A stretch of 64,000 nucleotides of DNA from Eunapius fragilis (lineage: Eukaryota; Porifera; Demospongiae; Spongillida; Spongillidae): contig OY811983.1 of NCBI GenBank assembly GCA_963681505.1, positions 4,890,122 through 4,954,121 of the forward strand, read 5' to 3'. The translations under genes were made by a program, and so were the position numbers. Positions 33,087 to 46,300 of the stretch are shown here, in pieces. The notes beneath the pieces are model-generated. The model did not search any database and was not told the DNA's origin. It saw nothing but the letters and a program-made list of their open reading frames with translations. Every line of letters begins with the position of its first letter. The stretch's first letter is position 1.

Positions 33087-33375
33087 CAAGTAAATAAAAA
33101 CATTCTCTAACGAGAGAGTTGTTGGTATATAGGATTGACCAATGGTGGTGTAAAAAGCACGGAAACAAGAGTGACAGAAATTTTACTGGAAAATTGAAAT
33201 AGGCCTATATTTAGCACACAATATAACACACATGCCTGAGTAATGGGCTAAATATAGGCCTATTTCAATTTTCCAGTAAAATTTCTGTCACTCTTGTTTC
33301 CGTGCTTTTTACACCACCATTGGTCAATCCTATATACCAACAACTCTCTCGTTAGAGAATGTTTTTATTTACTTG
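33087..33375. repeat. Terminal palindrome of copy D
   Basis: The 129-bp perfect arms and 31-nt loop match copy C. The upstream AAACCTATGAAA is also shared with copies A and C. Confidence 0.95.
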
Positions 33376-34466
33376 TGAACAAATTAGAACAATATAATCG
33401 GGCGTTAAAAAACAATTGGACGTTTTATAATGCCGATTACGTATTGTCATCATGCTTTGGAACTTTCTTGAAGGTTCCGGGGGTACCTACTCCAGTTAAC
33501 ACCCCTTCACGAGACAACCCTCACGAAAGTTATACATATATCAAATTGGCCAGACTTGGCATATGTGGGAAGGCAGGTGCTCAACCCAACGAAGGTAACA
33601 CTTGGCAGCCATTTTATTGCAATCAAAACACCCCATCTGCCCTCAAACCCGCACAGAGGACATGGACCTTGACACCATTGGCTTATGAATCCAACACCAC
33701 TTGGACACTGCTGGCATTCCCCATCCAACATCCATCTGTTCATCCCTTAGAGATGCACTCAGTGCCTGTGTGCACCTGTAAAGGAGAAGGATGCTTAATT
33801 CTATCAATCACTTCAGTTAAATTTCATGTTCTTCTGGTTCTGAAAAGATGTTCATGATCTGAGAAAATGCATAAACTGCTAAACATTGAGGTGATGAAGA
33901 TTTTGCATGCTCCAGAGTGACATGTGCAAAGTATCTAGTATTGTCTCCAGCAGGGGTAGATACAGGATTTTTGAAAAGGGGAGGTTTCAGGTCAGACCTC
34001 ATACGAAAAGTAGGGGGCGGTGCTGTCCGCTTATGGCCTGATATGAAAAGTAGGGGGGAGGGGGGGGGGGGGAGGAAGTGCTGTCCGTATCCAGCCTGAT
34101 ACAAAAAGTGAGGGGTGCTGCCGAGTGCAGGGGTGGGGGGGGTACCTAATGGGAAAAGGGGAAGGGCGAGCATCAAGTTACTTTGCTTTGATTTTGCTGG
34201 ACACTGTTCTATACACAGAATATATCCATATTGATTTGCAATGCATGGGTGAAAGGCTACTATAACAACAGTGTATCTATACAAATTGAATACAACACTG
34301 GGAGATGTTGTGATGAAAACTATGTGTTCAAATATGAAATCCCAGCTGGATTCTCTAGTTAGCCATGAATCTCATAAACAAATGCATTGGCCACACAAAT
34401 ACATACAGCACTGCAAGTAACAATCCCAACATGGCAAAAGGACAATACAATGGTTCGTCATCTCTG
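33376..34466. repeat. Polyubiquitin unit 1, non-coding part
   Basis: It is homologous to units 2-4. It includes GTCGGGCGTTAAAAAACAAT, the GGACACCATTGGCTTATGAA region and the GC-rich repeat with poly-G (about 33960-34165). It then jumps to the ubiquitin 3' flank without a minisatellite, so unit 1 is internally deleted or older. A 187-codon frame (33294-33857) starts inside the palindrome and is not kept in the other units, so it is not called. Confidence 0.7.
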
Positions 34467-34952
<486 letters not shown>

Positions 34953-34974
34953 TTAGAGAGTTGTTGCGGACTAT

Positions 34975-34983
34975 CCTTATATA
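34975..34983 (-). promoter_or_regulatory. TATA box, polyubiquitin locus 1
   Basis: The minus strand reads TATATAAGG, about 60 bp before the ATG. The segment from there to AAGCTTTTGAAAAGAAAA is conserved in all four loci, as is GTTTAAATTTAGA upstream in loci 1-3. Confidence 0.7.
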
Positions 34984-35047
34984 CACGTCTAGAATCTAAA
35001 TTTAAACTAACCTGGTTACGTCATACGACGCGGCACATACACGATAT

Positions 35048-35278
35048 GAATAGACAACTTCACGATCTGATTATTTTGTACTCCGGATGTGATGTCATCT
35101 AGACACTACGAAGAAGTCCGTTGTTGTCTCTAGCTTTTATTGGGCCCCACAACGATGTAACTATATGAGGCCCAGTAAAAGCTAGAGACAACAAAGAGAC
35201 AACAACGGACTTCTTCGTAGTGACTAGGTGACATCACATCCGGAGTACAAAATAATCAGATCGTGAAGTTGTCTATTC
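35048..35278. repeat. 231-bp palindromic insert upstream of locus 1
   Basis: GAATAGACAACTTCACGATC pairs with its reverse complement ending at 35278. The arms are about 100 bp and also contain CGAAGAAGTCCGTTGTTGTC. Units 2 and 3 have no counterpart at this place. It is MITE-like, with a GGGCCC-rich centre. Target duplication was not determined. Confidence 0.8.
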
Positions 35279-35580
35279 CTAAGGTCGGCGCTTGTTTAAA
35301 CTCCCTCATACGTACTGGGTGATGCTAATCAGAATATAGCTACTGAACACATGCAACTTGCCCATAGTTACATATTCCAAGGTATGAACAAATTAGAACA
35401 ATATAGTCGGGCGTTAAAAAACAATTGGCCATTTTATAATGATTACGTATTGTCATCGTGTGTGCTTTGGAACTTCCTTGAAGGTTCCAGCTGGGGTACC
35501 TACTCCAGATAAAACCCCTTCACAAGACAACCCTCACGAAAGTTATACCTGTATCGAATTGGCCAGACTTGGCATGTATA

Positions 35581-35732
35581 GGCGACCATACACTAGGCAA
35601 CATTTTGCGTGCAACACTATGAATTTTTGTAAATTTCTAGTAAAATTCAGTAAACTAATGTTTTACTGAAAATATAATTGCATTCATTGAGTTGCACGCA
35701 ACATTGTTGCCTAGTGTACTAGTATGGTCGCC
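35581..35732. mobile_element. MITE-like insertion with inverted ends (152 bp)
   Basis: The ends GGCGACCATACACTAGGCAA and its near reverse complement (with a CTAGTA difference) close at 35732. GTAT lies on both sides (35576-35579 and 35733-35736). Units 1, 3 and 4 read straight through as CATGTGTGGGAAGG or CATATGTGGG, so the insertion is specific to unit 2. It is a non-autonomous DNA transposon; the superfamily is not assigned. Confidence 0.75.
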
Positions 35733-36779
35733 GTATGGGTAGGCAGGTGTTCCATCCAACAATGGTAACACTTGGCAGCCATTTTATTGCAATCAAAACA
35801 CCCTATCTGCCCTCAAACCCCACACAGAGGACATGGACCTGGACACCATTGGCTTATGAATCCAACACCACTTGGACACTGCTGGCATTCCCCATCCAAC
35901 ATCCATCTGCTCATCCCTTAGAGATGCACTCAGTGCCTGTGTGCACCTGTAAAGGAGAAGGATGCTTAATTCTATCAATCACTTCAGTTAAACTTCATGT
36001 TCTTCTGGTTCTGAAAAGATGTTCATGATCTGAGAAAATGCAAAACATTGAGGTTATGAGGATCTTGCATGCTCCAGAGTGACATGTGCAAAGTATCTAG
36101 TATTGTCTCCAGCAGGGGTGGATACAGGATTTTTGAAAAGGGGAGGTTTCAGGTCAGACCTCAAACAAAAAGTAAGGGGTGGTGCTGTCCGCTTATGGCC
36201 TGATACGAAAAGTGGAGGTGGGGGGAGGAGTGCTGTCCGCATCCAGCCCAATTGATACGAAAAGTGTGGGGTGCTGTCCTGTGTGGGGGTGGGGGGTACC
36301 TAATGGAAAAAGGGGAAGGGGGAGGAACCATACATGAATGAAGGGGTTGCAACCCCCCCCCCCCCCCCCCCCTCCTCGCCACCCCTTATCAACCCATGCT
36401 CCAGGCAAGCTCTAGCTATTCTCTGAACATGCCATCTACTTCACAGAGCTTCAAATCTGGGTATCTTAGTGTGTTATGGCACATCCATTCTCTGACGCAG
36501 TGGGGCATAAAGGTGAATTGTGAGCTCCTCAGTCTGTCAAAATGGCATGAGTACAATCCCACCTCTTAATAGTACACTTTCCAAATTTGGACACCCTTGG
36601 AGCTCCCATTGGGGCTATATGTTCTGTGCTGGCTACATAGCTCTAATATTGCTGCAGAAGACCCCCCACCCACCCACCTAATACTATTATGCATGTGCTG
36701 CCTTCATTGGATGCACCCTTCAGTTTTAGGGAGAGCACCACATCCATTCCAAAAGCTGATATACATGCTTATGAGTAGC

Positions 36780-37055
36780 CATATAGTCATGTAAGGAGGG
36801 CATATAGTCATGTAAGGAGGGCATATAGTCATGTAAGGAGGGCATATAGTCATGTAAGGAGGGCATATAGTCATGTAAGGAGGGCATATAGTCATGTAAG
36901 GAGGGCATATAGTCATGTAAGGAGGGCATATAGTCATGTAAGGAGGGCATATAGTCATGTAAGGAGGGCATATAGTCATGTAAGGAGGGCATATAGTCAT
37001 GTAAGGAGGGGTAAGGAGGGCATATAGTTATGTAAGGAGGGTATATAGTCATGTA
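36780..37055. repeat. 21-bp minisatellite, unit 2 (about 13 copies)
   Basis: The unit starts CATATAGTCATGTAAGGAG and is 21 bp. The copies are almost identical, with one 8-bp partial duplication near 37009-37017 and two variants at the right edge. Confidence 0.98.
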
Positions 37056-37308
37056 TCAATGATAATTCTAGCTACCAAGCTGATGCCATTGTTTGTATAC
37101 TTCAACATTGTCCTTATGTAGACCATGCTCGTTAAATAAAGATGATTGGATATTCAATAACTTTATCAATATTGCGATGTTCACGTGCACAGTACAACAC
37201 ATGTACAATATATGCATATGATGTGTAAAATCACTCTAAGCCATATGTGCACATGCCTGTTTGGATAATGGTATGGGTCCTTACATCATAGTGGCCAAGG
37301 AAGAAGTG

Positions 37309-37329
37309 GTTATAGCTATGTAAGGAGGG
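37309..37329 (+). repeat. Cryptic single minisatellite unit, unit 2
   Basis: GTTATAGCTATGTAAGGAGG plus one G matches the minisatellite unit at 17 of 21 positions. It is preceded by GCCAAGGAAGAAG, which resembles the GCCACGGAAGAAG bordering the arrays in units 3 and 4. Confidence 0.7.
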
Positions 37330-37855
37330 GGCTATGGCTAAGTCTAGTCTGCTAGCAATAAATTTTTGTCATTTATTGTAACATGGGAAAAATCACCCTT
37401 CTAGATAGTTTTTCAAGTTTTCAAATTCCGAGAACTCCATAATGCCTCTATCATATGGTCCCTACGCATCCTGAATTGGAATATCTATCATAAAGTTATT
37501 AGGCACTGAATTTATAATTAGCCATACATTTCAATGCGAGAGTTACTTTACTTTGATTTTGCTGGACACTGTTCCATATACAGAAAATATCCATATTGAT
37601 ACCTTTTTGCAATGCATGGCCATGGGTTAAAGGCTACTATGACCACAGCGTATTAATCTACAAATTGAATACAACACTGGGAGATAATGATGTAGTGATG
37701 AAAACTATGTGTTCAAATAGTTCAAATATGAAATCCCAGGATTCTCTAGTTAGCCATAAATAAATAATGAATCTCATAAACAAATGCTTTGGCCACACAA
37801 ATACATACAGCACTGCATGTAACAATCACAACATGGCAAAAGACAATACAATGGT

Positions 37856-38335
<480 letters not shown>

Positions 38336-38390
38336 TCAAAAGCTTGCTTGTTCGACTTTAGTAGTTGTTGTTACGCAGTTTGCGAACTAT

Positions 38391-38399
38391 CCTTATATA
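38391..38399 (-). promoter_or_regulatory. TATA box, polyubiquitin locus 2
   Basis: TATATAAGG on the minus strand, 68-76 bp before the ATG, in the same conserved promoter block as the other loci. Confidence 0.7.
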
Positions 38400-39681
38400 C
38401 ACGTCTGGAGTCTAAATTTAAACTGACCTGGCTACGTCATACCACGCGGATTATACGACACAGCAGAGTACAAATACGACATGAATTCCTAACGTCGTCA
38501 TGACGCGTCAGTATCATGTGCGCTTGTTTAAGCCCCCTCACACGTACTGGGTGATGCTAATCAGAATATAGCTACTGAACACATGCAACTTCATGTTTAC
38601 ATATTCCAAGGTATGAACAAATAATTTAATATTATTGGGTTACATTTATTTGTAGTCGGGCGTTAAAATTATTGTGATTACGTATTGTCATCATGCTTTG
38701 GAACTTTCTTAAAGGTCCCGGGGGTACCTACTCCAGATACAACTTCTTTACAAGACAACCCTCACGAAAGTTATACCTATATCAATTTGGCCAGACTTGG
38801 CATGTGTGGGAAGGCAGGTGCTCCACCCAACGAAGGTAACTCTTGGCAGCCATTTTATTGCAATCAAAACACCCTATCTGCCCTCAAACCCACAGCTATC
38901 AGCCATGACTTTTACATCAGGGGACATGGACCTGGACACCATTGGCTTATGAATCCAACACCACTTGGACACTGCTGGCATTCCCCATCCAACATCCATC
39001 TGCCCATCCCTTAGAGATGCACTCAGTGCCTGTTTGGACCTGTAAAGGAGAAGGATGCTTAATTCTATCAATCACTTCAGTTAAATTTCATGTTCTTCTG
39101 GTTCTGAAAAGATGTTCATGATCTGAGAAAATGCATGAACTGCAAACATTGAGGCAGAGATAATATATATTATCTCTGATTGAGGTGATGAAGATTTTGC
39201 TAGATGTGTGCAAAGTATCTACAGGATTATTGAAAAGGGGAGGCTTCAGGTCAGGTTGCCCCACCCACCCCATCCTATATCAACCCATGCTCCAGGCAAG
39301 CTCTAGCTATTCTCTGAACATGCCATCTACTTCACAGAGCTTCAAATTTGGGTATCTTGGTGTGTTATGGCACATCCATTCTCCGGTGCAGGGGGGGGCA
39401 TAAAGGTGGATTGTGAGCTCCTCAGTCTGTCAAAATGGCATGAGTACAATCCCACCTCTTAATAGTACACTTTCCAAATTTGGACACCCTTGGGGCTCCC
39501 ATTGGGGCTATATGTTCTGTGCTGGCTACATAGCTCTAGAAGACGCCCTCACGCCCTCAGTAGCTTCACACTATTATGCCTTCATTGCATGCACCCTTCA
39601 GTTTTAGGGAGGACACCACATCCATTCCAAAAGCTGATATATATGAGCACAGCAATAGCTATTAGTAGCCACGGAAGAAGG

Positions 39682-39905
39682 GCATATAGTCATGTAAGGA
39701 GGGCATATAGTCATGTGAGGAGGGCATATAGTCATGTAAGGAGGGCATATAGTCATGTAAGGAGGGCATATAGTCATGTAAGGAGGGTATATAGTCATGT
39801 ATGGAGGGCATATAGTCATGTAAGGAGGGCATATAGTCATGTGAGCAGGGCATATAGTCATGTAAGGAGGGTATATAGTCATGTAAGGAGGGCATATAGT
39901 CATAT
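39682..39905. repeat. 21-bp minisatellite, unit 3 (about 11 copies)
   Basis: The same 21-bp unit as in units 2 and 4, with variants GTGAGG, GTATGG and GTGAGC. The left border is AGTAGCCACGGAAGAAGGGC. Confidence 0.98.
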
Positions 39906-40159
39906 ATCAATGATAATTCTAGCTACCAAGCTAATGCCATTGTTTGTATACTTCATCCTTATGTAGACCATGCTCGTTAAATAAAGATGGATATTCAATA
40001 TTAAGCAATACCTTTATCAATATTGCGATGACCACATGCACAGTACAACACATGTGCAATATATGCATATGATGTGTTAACGCACTCTAACCCATATGTG
40101 CACATGCCTGTTTGGATAATGGTATGGGTCCTTACATCATAGTGGCCAAGGAAGAAGTG

Positions 40160-40180
40160 CTTATAGCTATGAAAGGAGGG
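40160..40180 (+). repeat. Cryptic single minisatellite unit, unit 3
   Basis: CTTATAGCTATGAAAGGAGG plus G, after GCCAAGGAAGAAGTG, at the equivalent place to 37309-37329 and 60681-60701. Confidence 0.65.
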
Positions 40181-40714
40181 GGCTCTGGCTAGGTCTGCTA
40201 GCAATAAATTTTTGTCAGTTGTTGTAACAAGGGACAATGTCCAGCAAAATCACCCTTCTAGATAGTTTTTCAAGTTTTCAAATTTTTAGATCTTCCGAGA
40301 ACTCCGAAATGCCTCTATCATATGGTCCCTACGCATCCTGAATTGGAATATCTATCATAAAGTTATTAGGCACTGAATTTATAATTAGTCATACATTTCA
40401 ATACGAGAGTTACTTTACTTTGATTTTTCTGGACATGTTCCATATACAGAATATATCCATATTTGATACCTTTTTGCAATGCATGGCCATGGGTTAAAGG
40501 CTACTATGACAACAGTGTATCTATTGAATACAACACTGGGAGATAATGATGTAGTGATGAAAACTATGTGTTCAAATAGTTCAAATATGATATCCCAGGA
40601 TTCTCTAGTTAGCCATAAATAAATAATGAATCTCATAAACAAATGCTTTGGCCACACAAATACATACAGCACTGCATGTAACAATCACAACATGGCAAAA
40701 GACAATACAATGGT

Positions 40715-41650
<936 letters not shown>

Positions 41651-41713
41651 TCAAAAGCTTGCTTGTTCGACTTTAGTATTAACTCGAGAGTTGTTACGCA
41701 GTTTGCGGACTAT

Positions 41714-41722
41714 CCTTATATA
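41714..41722 (-). promoter_or_regulatory. TATA box, polyubiquitin locus 3
   Basis: TATATAAGG on the minus strand about 80 bp before the ATG, in the shared promoter block. Confidence 0.7.
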
Positions 41723-41932
41723 CACGTCTGGAGTCTAAATTTAAACTGACCTGGTACGTCATACGACGCGGATTATATGACACAGCAGAGTACAAATACG
41801 ACATGAATTCCTAACTGAATCCTAAGGTCGTCATGACGGTGCTATCATGTGCTCCCTCACACGTACTGGGTGATGCTAATCAGAATATACCTACTGAACA
41901 CATGCAACTTCATATTTACATATTCCAAGGTA

Positions 41933-43300
41933 TGAACAAATAATTTAATATTGTTGGGTTACATTTATTTGTAGGCTAGTTGGGCGTTTAAATTATTGTG
42001 ATTACGTATAGTCATCATGCTTTGGAACTTTCTTGAAGGTCCCGGGTGTACCTACTCCAGATACAACTCCTTCACAAGACAACCCTCACGAATACCGGCT
42101 GCCCGAATACCTGTATCAATTTGGCCAGACTTGGCATGTGTGGGAAGGCAGGTGCTTAACCCAACGAAGGTAACCATTGGCAGCCATTTTATTGCAATCA
42201 AAACACCCTATCTGCCCTCAAACTCCACAGCTCATGACTTTTACATCAGGGGACATGGACCTGGACACCATTGGCTTATGAATTCAACACCACTTGGACA
42301 CTGCTGGCATTCCCCATCCAACATCCATCTGCTCATCCCTTAGAGATGCACTCAGTGCCTGTGCACACCTGTAAAGGAGAAGGATGCTTAATTCTATCAA
42401 TCACTTCAGTTAAGCTTCATATTCTTCTGGTTCTGAAAAGATGTTCATGATCTGAGAAAATGCATGAACTGCAAAACATTGAGGTGATGAAGATTTTGCA
42501 TGCTCCGGAGTGACATGTACAAAGTATCTAATATTATCTCCAGCAGGGGTGGATACAGGATTATTAAAAAGGGGAGGCTTCAGGTCAGACCTCATGTGAA
42601 AAGTAGGGGGTGGTGCTGTCCGCTTATAGCCTGATACGAAAAGTGGAGGGGGGGGGGGGGGGGCGATACAAAAAGTGGGGGTGCTGTCCAGTGGGGGGAT
42701 GGGTGGGGGTGTGGTACCTAGTGGAAAAGGGGGAAGGGGGAGGAACCATACATGAATGGGGGAGGGGGGGGGTGGGTTGCACCCCAACCAGTATCCGCCC
42801 ATGCTCCAGGCAAGCTCTAGCTATTCTCTGAACATGCGATCTACTTCACAGAGCTTCAAATCTGGGTATCTTGGTGTGTTATGGCACATCCATTCTCCGG
42901 TGCAGGGGGGGGCATAAAGGTGGATTGTGAGCTCCTCAGTCTGTCAAAATGGCATGAGAACAATCCCACCTCTTAATAGTACACTTTCCAAATTTGGACA
43001 CCCTTAGGGCTCCCATTGGGCCTATATGTTCTTTGCCGGCTACATAGCATCACTGCAGAGTGATTCGGAAGCAGAAAAGCTGTTGACGATATGAGCTAAT
43101 ATTGCTGCAGACGACCCCCCCCCCCCCCCCCCACCGTGGCTTCACACTATTATGCATGTGTGCTAGCTTCAAGCTTCATTCATGTGCTGCCTTCATTCAA
43201 TGCTCCCTTTGATCTTCAGTTTTAGGGAGGGCACCACATCCATTCCAAAAGCTGATATACATGTGCACAGCAATAGCTATTAGTAGCCACGGAAGAAGGG
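41933..43300. repeat. Polyubiquitin unit 4, non-coding left part
   Basis: It is homologous to the left parts of units 2 and 3, with the GC-rich repeat and poly-G (about 42646-42663), poly-C (about 43116-43133) and an insert around 43050-43080. No gene. Confidence 0.8.
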
Positions 43301-46300
43301 CATATACAGTCATGTAAGGAGGGAATATAGTCATGTAAGGATGGCATATAGTCATGTGAGGAGGGCATATAGTCATGTAAGGAGGGCATATAGTCATGTA
43401 AGGAGGACATATAGTCATGTAAGGAGGACATATAGTCATGAAAGGAGGACATATAGTCATGTAAGGAGGGCATATAGTCATGTGAGGAGTGCATATAGTC
43501 ATGTAAGGAGGGCATATAGTCATGTGAGGAGGGCATATAGTCATGTAAGGAGGGCATATAGTCATGTAAGGAGGGCATATAGTCATGTAAGGAGGACATA
43601 TAGTCATGTAAGGAGGGCATATAGTCATGTAAGGAGGGCATATAGTCATGTGAGGAGGGCATATAGTCATGTAAGGAGGACATATAGTCATGTTAGGAGG
43701 GCATATAGTCATGTTAGGAGGGCATATAGTCATGTAAGGAGGACATATAGTCATGTAAGGAGGGCATATAGTCATGTAAGGAGGGCATATAGTCATGTGA
43801 GGAGGGCATATAGTCATGTAAGGAGGGCATATAGTCATGTAAGGAGGGCATATAGTCATGTAAGGAGGGCATATAGTCATGTTAGGAGGGCATATAGTCA
43901 TGTTAGGAGGGCATATAGTCATGTAAGGAGGGCATATAGTCATGTAAGGAGGGCATATAGTCATGTAAGGAGGGCATATAGTCATGTGAGGAGGGCATAT
44001 AGTCATGTAAGGAGGACATATAGTCATGTTAGGAGGACATATAGTCATGTTAGGAGGGCATATAGTCATGTTAGGAGGGCATATAGTCATGTAAGGAGGG
44101 CATATAGTCATGTTAGGAGGGCATATAGTCATGTTAGGAGGGCATATAGTCATGTAAGGAGGGCATATAGTCATGTAAGGAGGGCATATAGTCATGTAAG
44201 GAGGGCATATAGTCATGTGAGGAGGGCATATAGTCATGTAAGGAGGGCATATAGTCATGTGAGGAGGGCATATAGTCATGTAAGGAGGGCATATAGTCAT
44301 GTAAGGAGGGCATATAGTCATGTAAGGAGGGCATATAGTCATGTTAGGAGGGCATATAGTCATGTTAGGAGGGCATATAGTCATGTAAGGAGGGCATATA
44401 GTCATGTAAGGAGGGCATATAGTCATGTAAGGAGGGCATATAGTCATGTGAGGAGGGCATATAGTCATGTTAGGAGGACATATAGTCATGTTAGGAGGGC
44501 ATATAGTCATGTTAGGAGGGCATATAGTCATGTAAGGCGGGCATATAGTCATGTTAGGAGGGCATATAGTCATGTAAGGAGGACATATAGTCATGTTAGG
44601 AGGGCATATAGTCATGTGAGGAGGGCATATAGTCATGTAAGGAGGGCATATAGTCATGTAAGGAGGGCATATAGTCATGTGAGGAGGGCATATAGTCATG
44701 TGAGGAGGACATATAGTCAAGTTAGGAGGGCATATAGTCATGTAAGGAGGGCATATAGTCATGTGAGGAGGGCATATAGTCATGTAAGGAGGGCATATAG
44801 TCATGTGAGGAGGGCATATAGTCATGTAAGGAGGACATATAGTCATGTTAGGAGGACATATAGTCATGTTAGGAGGGCATATAGTCATGTAAGGAGGGCA
44901 TATAGTCATGTTAGGAGGGCATATAGTCATGTAAGGAGGACATATAGTCATGTTAGGAGGGCATATAGTCATGTTAGGAGGGCATATAGTCATGTAAGGA
45001 GGGCATATAGTCATGTAAGGAGGACATATAGTCATGTAAGGAGGGCATATAGTCATGTAAGGAGGGCATATAGTCATGTGAGGAGGGCATATAGTCATGT
45101 AAGGAGGACATATAGTCATGTTAGGAGGACATATAGTCATGTTAGGAGGGCATATAGTCATGTAAGGAGGGCATATAGTCATGTTAGGAGGGCATATAGT
45201 CATGTAAGGAGGACATATAGTCATGTTAGGAGGGCATATAGTCATGTGAGGAGGGCATATAGTCATGTAAGGAGGGCATATAGTCATGTGAGGAGGACAT
45301 ATAGTCAAGTTAGGAGGGCATATAGTCATGTAAGGAGGGCATATAGTCATGTGAGGAGGGCATATAGTCATGTAAGGAGGGCATATAGTCAAGTTAGGAG
45401 GGCATATAGTCATGTGAGGAGGGCATATAGTCATGTGAGGAGGGCATATAGTCATGTAAGGAGGGCATATAGTCATGTAAGGAGGGCATATAGTCATGTA
45501 AGGAGGGCATATAGTCATGTAAGGAGGGCATATAGTCATGTTAGGAGGGCATATAGTCATGTGAGGAGGGCATAGAGTCATGTGAGGAGGGCATATAGTC
45601 ATGTAAGGAGGGCATATAGTCATGTAAGGAGGACATATAGTCATGTTAGGAGGGCATATAGTCATGTGAGGAGGGCATATAGTCATGTAAGGAGGACATA
45701 TAGTCATGTAAGGAGGGCATATAGTCATGTAAGGAGGGCATATAGTCAGGGCATATAGTCATGTAAGGAGGACATATAGTCATGTAAGGAGGGCATATAG
45801 TCATGTAAGGAGGGCATATAGTCAGGGCATATAGTCATGTAAGGAGGACATATAGTCATGTAAGGAGGGCATATAGTCATGTAAGGAGGGCATATAGTCA
45901 TGTAAGGAGGGCATATAGTCATGAAAGGAGGGCATATAGTCATGTGAGGAGGGCATATAGTCATGTAAGGAGGACATATAGTCATGTAAGGAGGGCATAT
46001 AGTCATGTAAGGAGGGCATATAGTCATGTAAGGAGGGCATATAGTCATGTGAGGAGGGCATATAGTCATGTAAGGAGGACATATAGTCATGTTAGGAGGG
46101 CATATAGTCATGTAAGGAGGGCATATAGTCATGTAAGGAGGACATATAGTCATGTTAGGAGGGCATATAGTCATGTGAGGAGGGCATATAGTCATGTAAG
46201 GAGGGCATATAGTCATGTAAGGAGGGCATATAGTCATGTAAGGAGGGCATATAGTCATGAAAGGAGGGCATATAGTCATGTGAGGAGGGCATATAGTCAT

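Larger units (their letters stand above)
29676..33375 (+). mobile_element. Helitron-like element, copy D (5'-truncated, 3.70 kb)
   Basis: It begins inside the element (TATCGCAGTTTAGTTG, 48 bp before the gene's ATG), so the hairpin end is missing. It ends CTTG at 33375 followed by host T. The right flank TGAACAAATTAGAAC matches the intact GGTA^TGAAC of polyubiquitin units 2-4 (35384/35385, 38613/38614, 41932/41933), again an A-to-T site. Internally about 500 bp of intron plus exon 2 are tandemly duplicated (about 30661-31167 and 31168-31640). Confidence 0.75.

Noticed and set aside
33294-33857. 187-codon plus-strand frame over the end of copy D and unit 1
   Set aside because: It starts inside the palindrome, and the homologous block in units 3-5 is frameshifted, so no coding conservation is seen.
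43197-45728. Frame of 843 codons made of MTICPPY heptads, and similar frames of 200-750 codons on both strands to 60398
   Set aside because: They are produced by a 21-bp minisatellite whose period is a multiple of three; several frames are open at once on both strands and no promoter or splice evidence exists.
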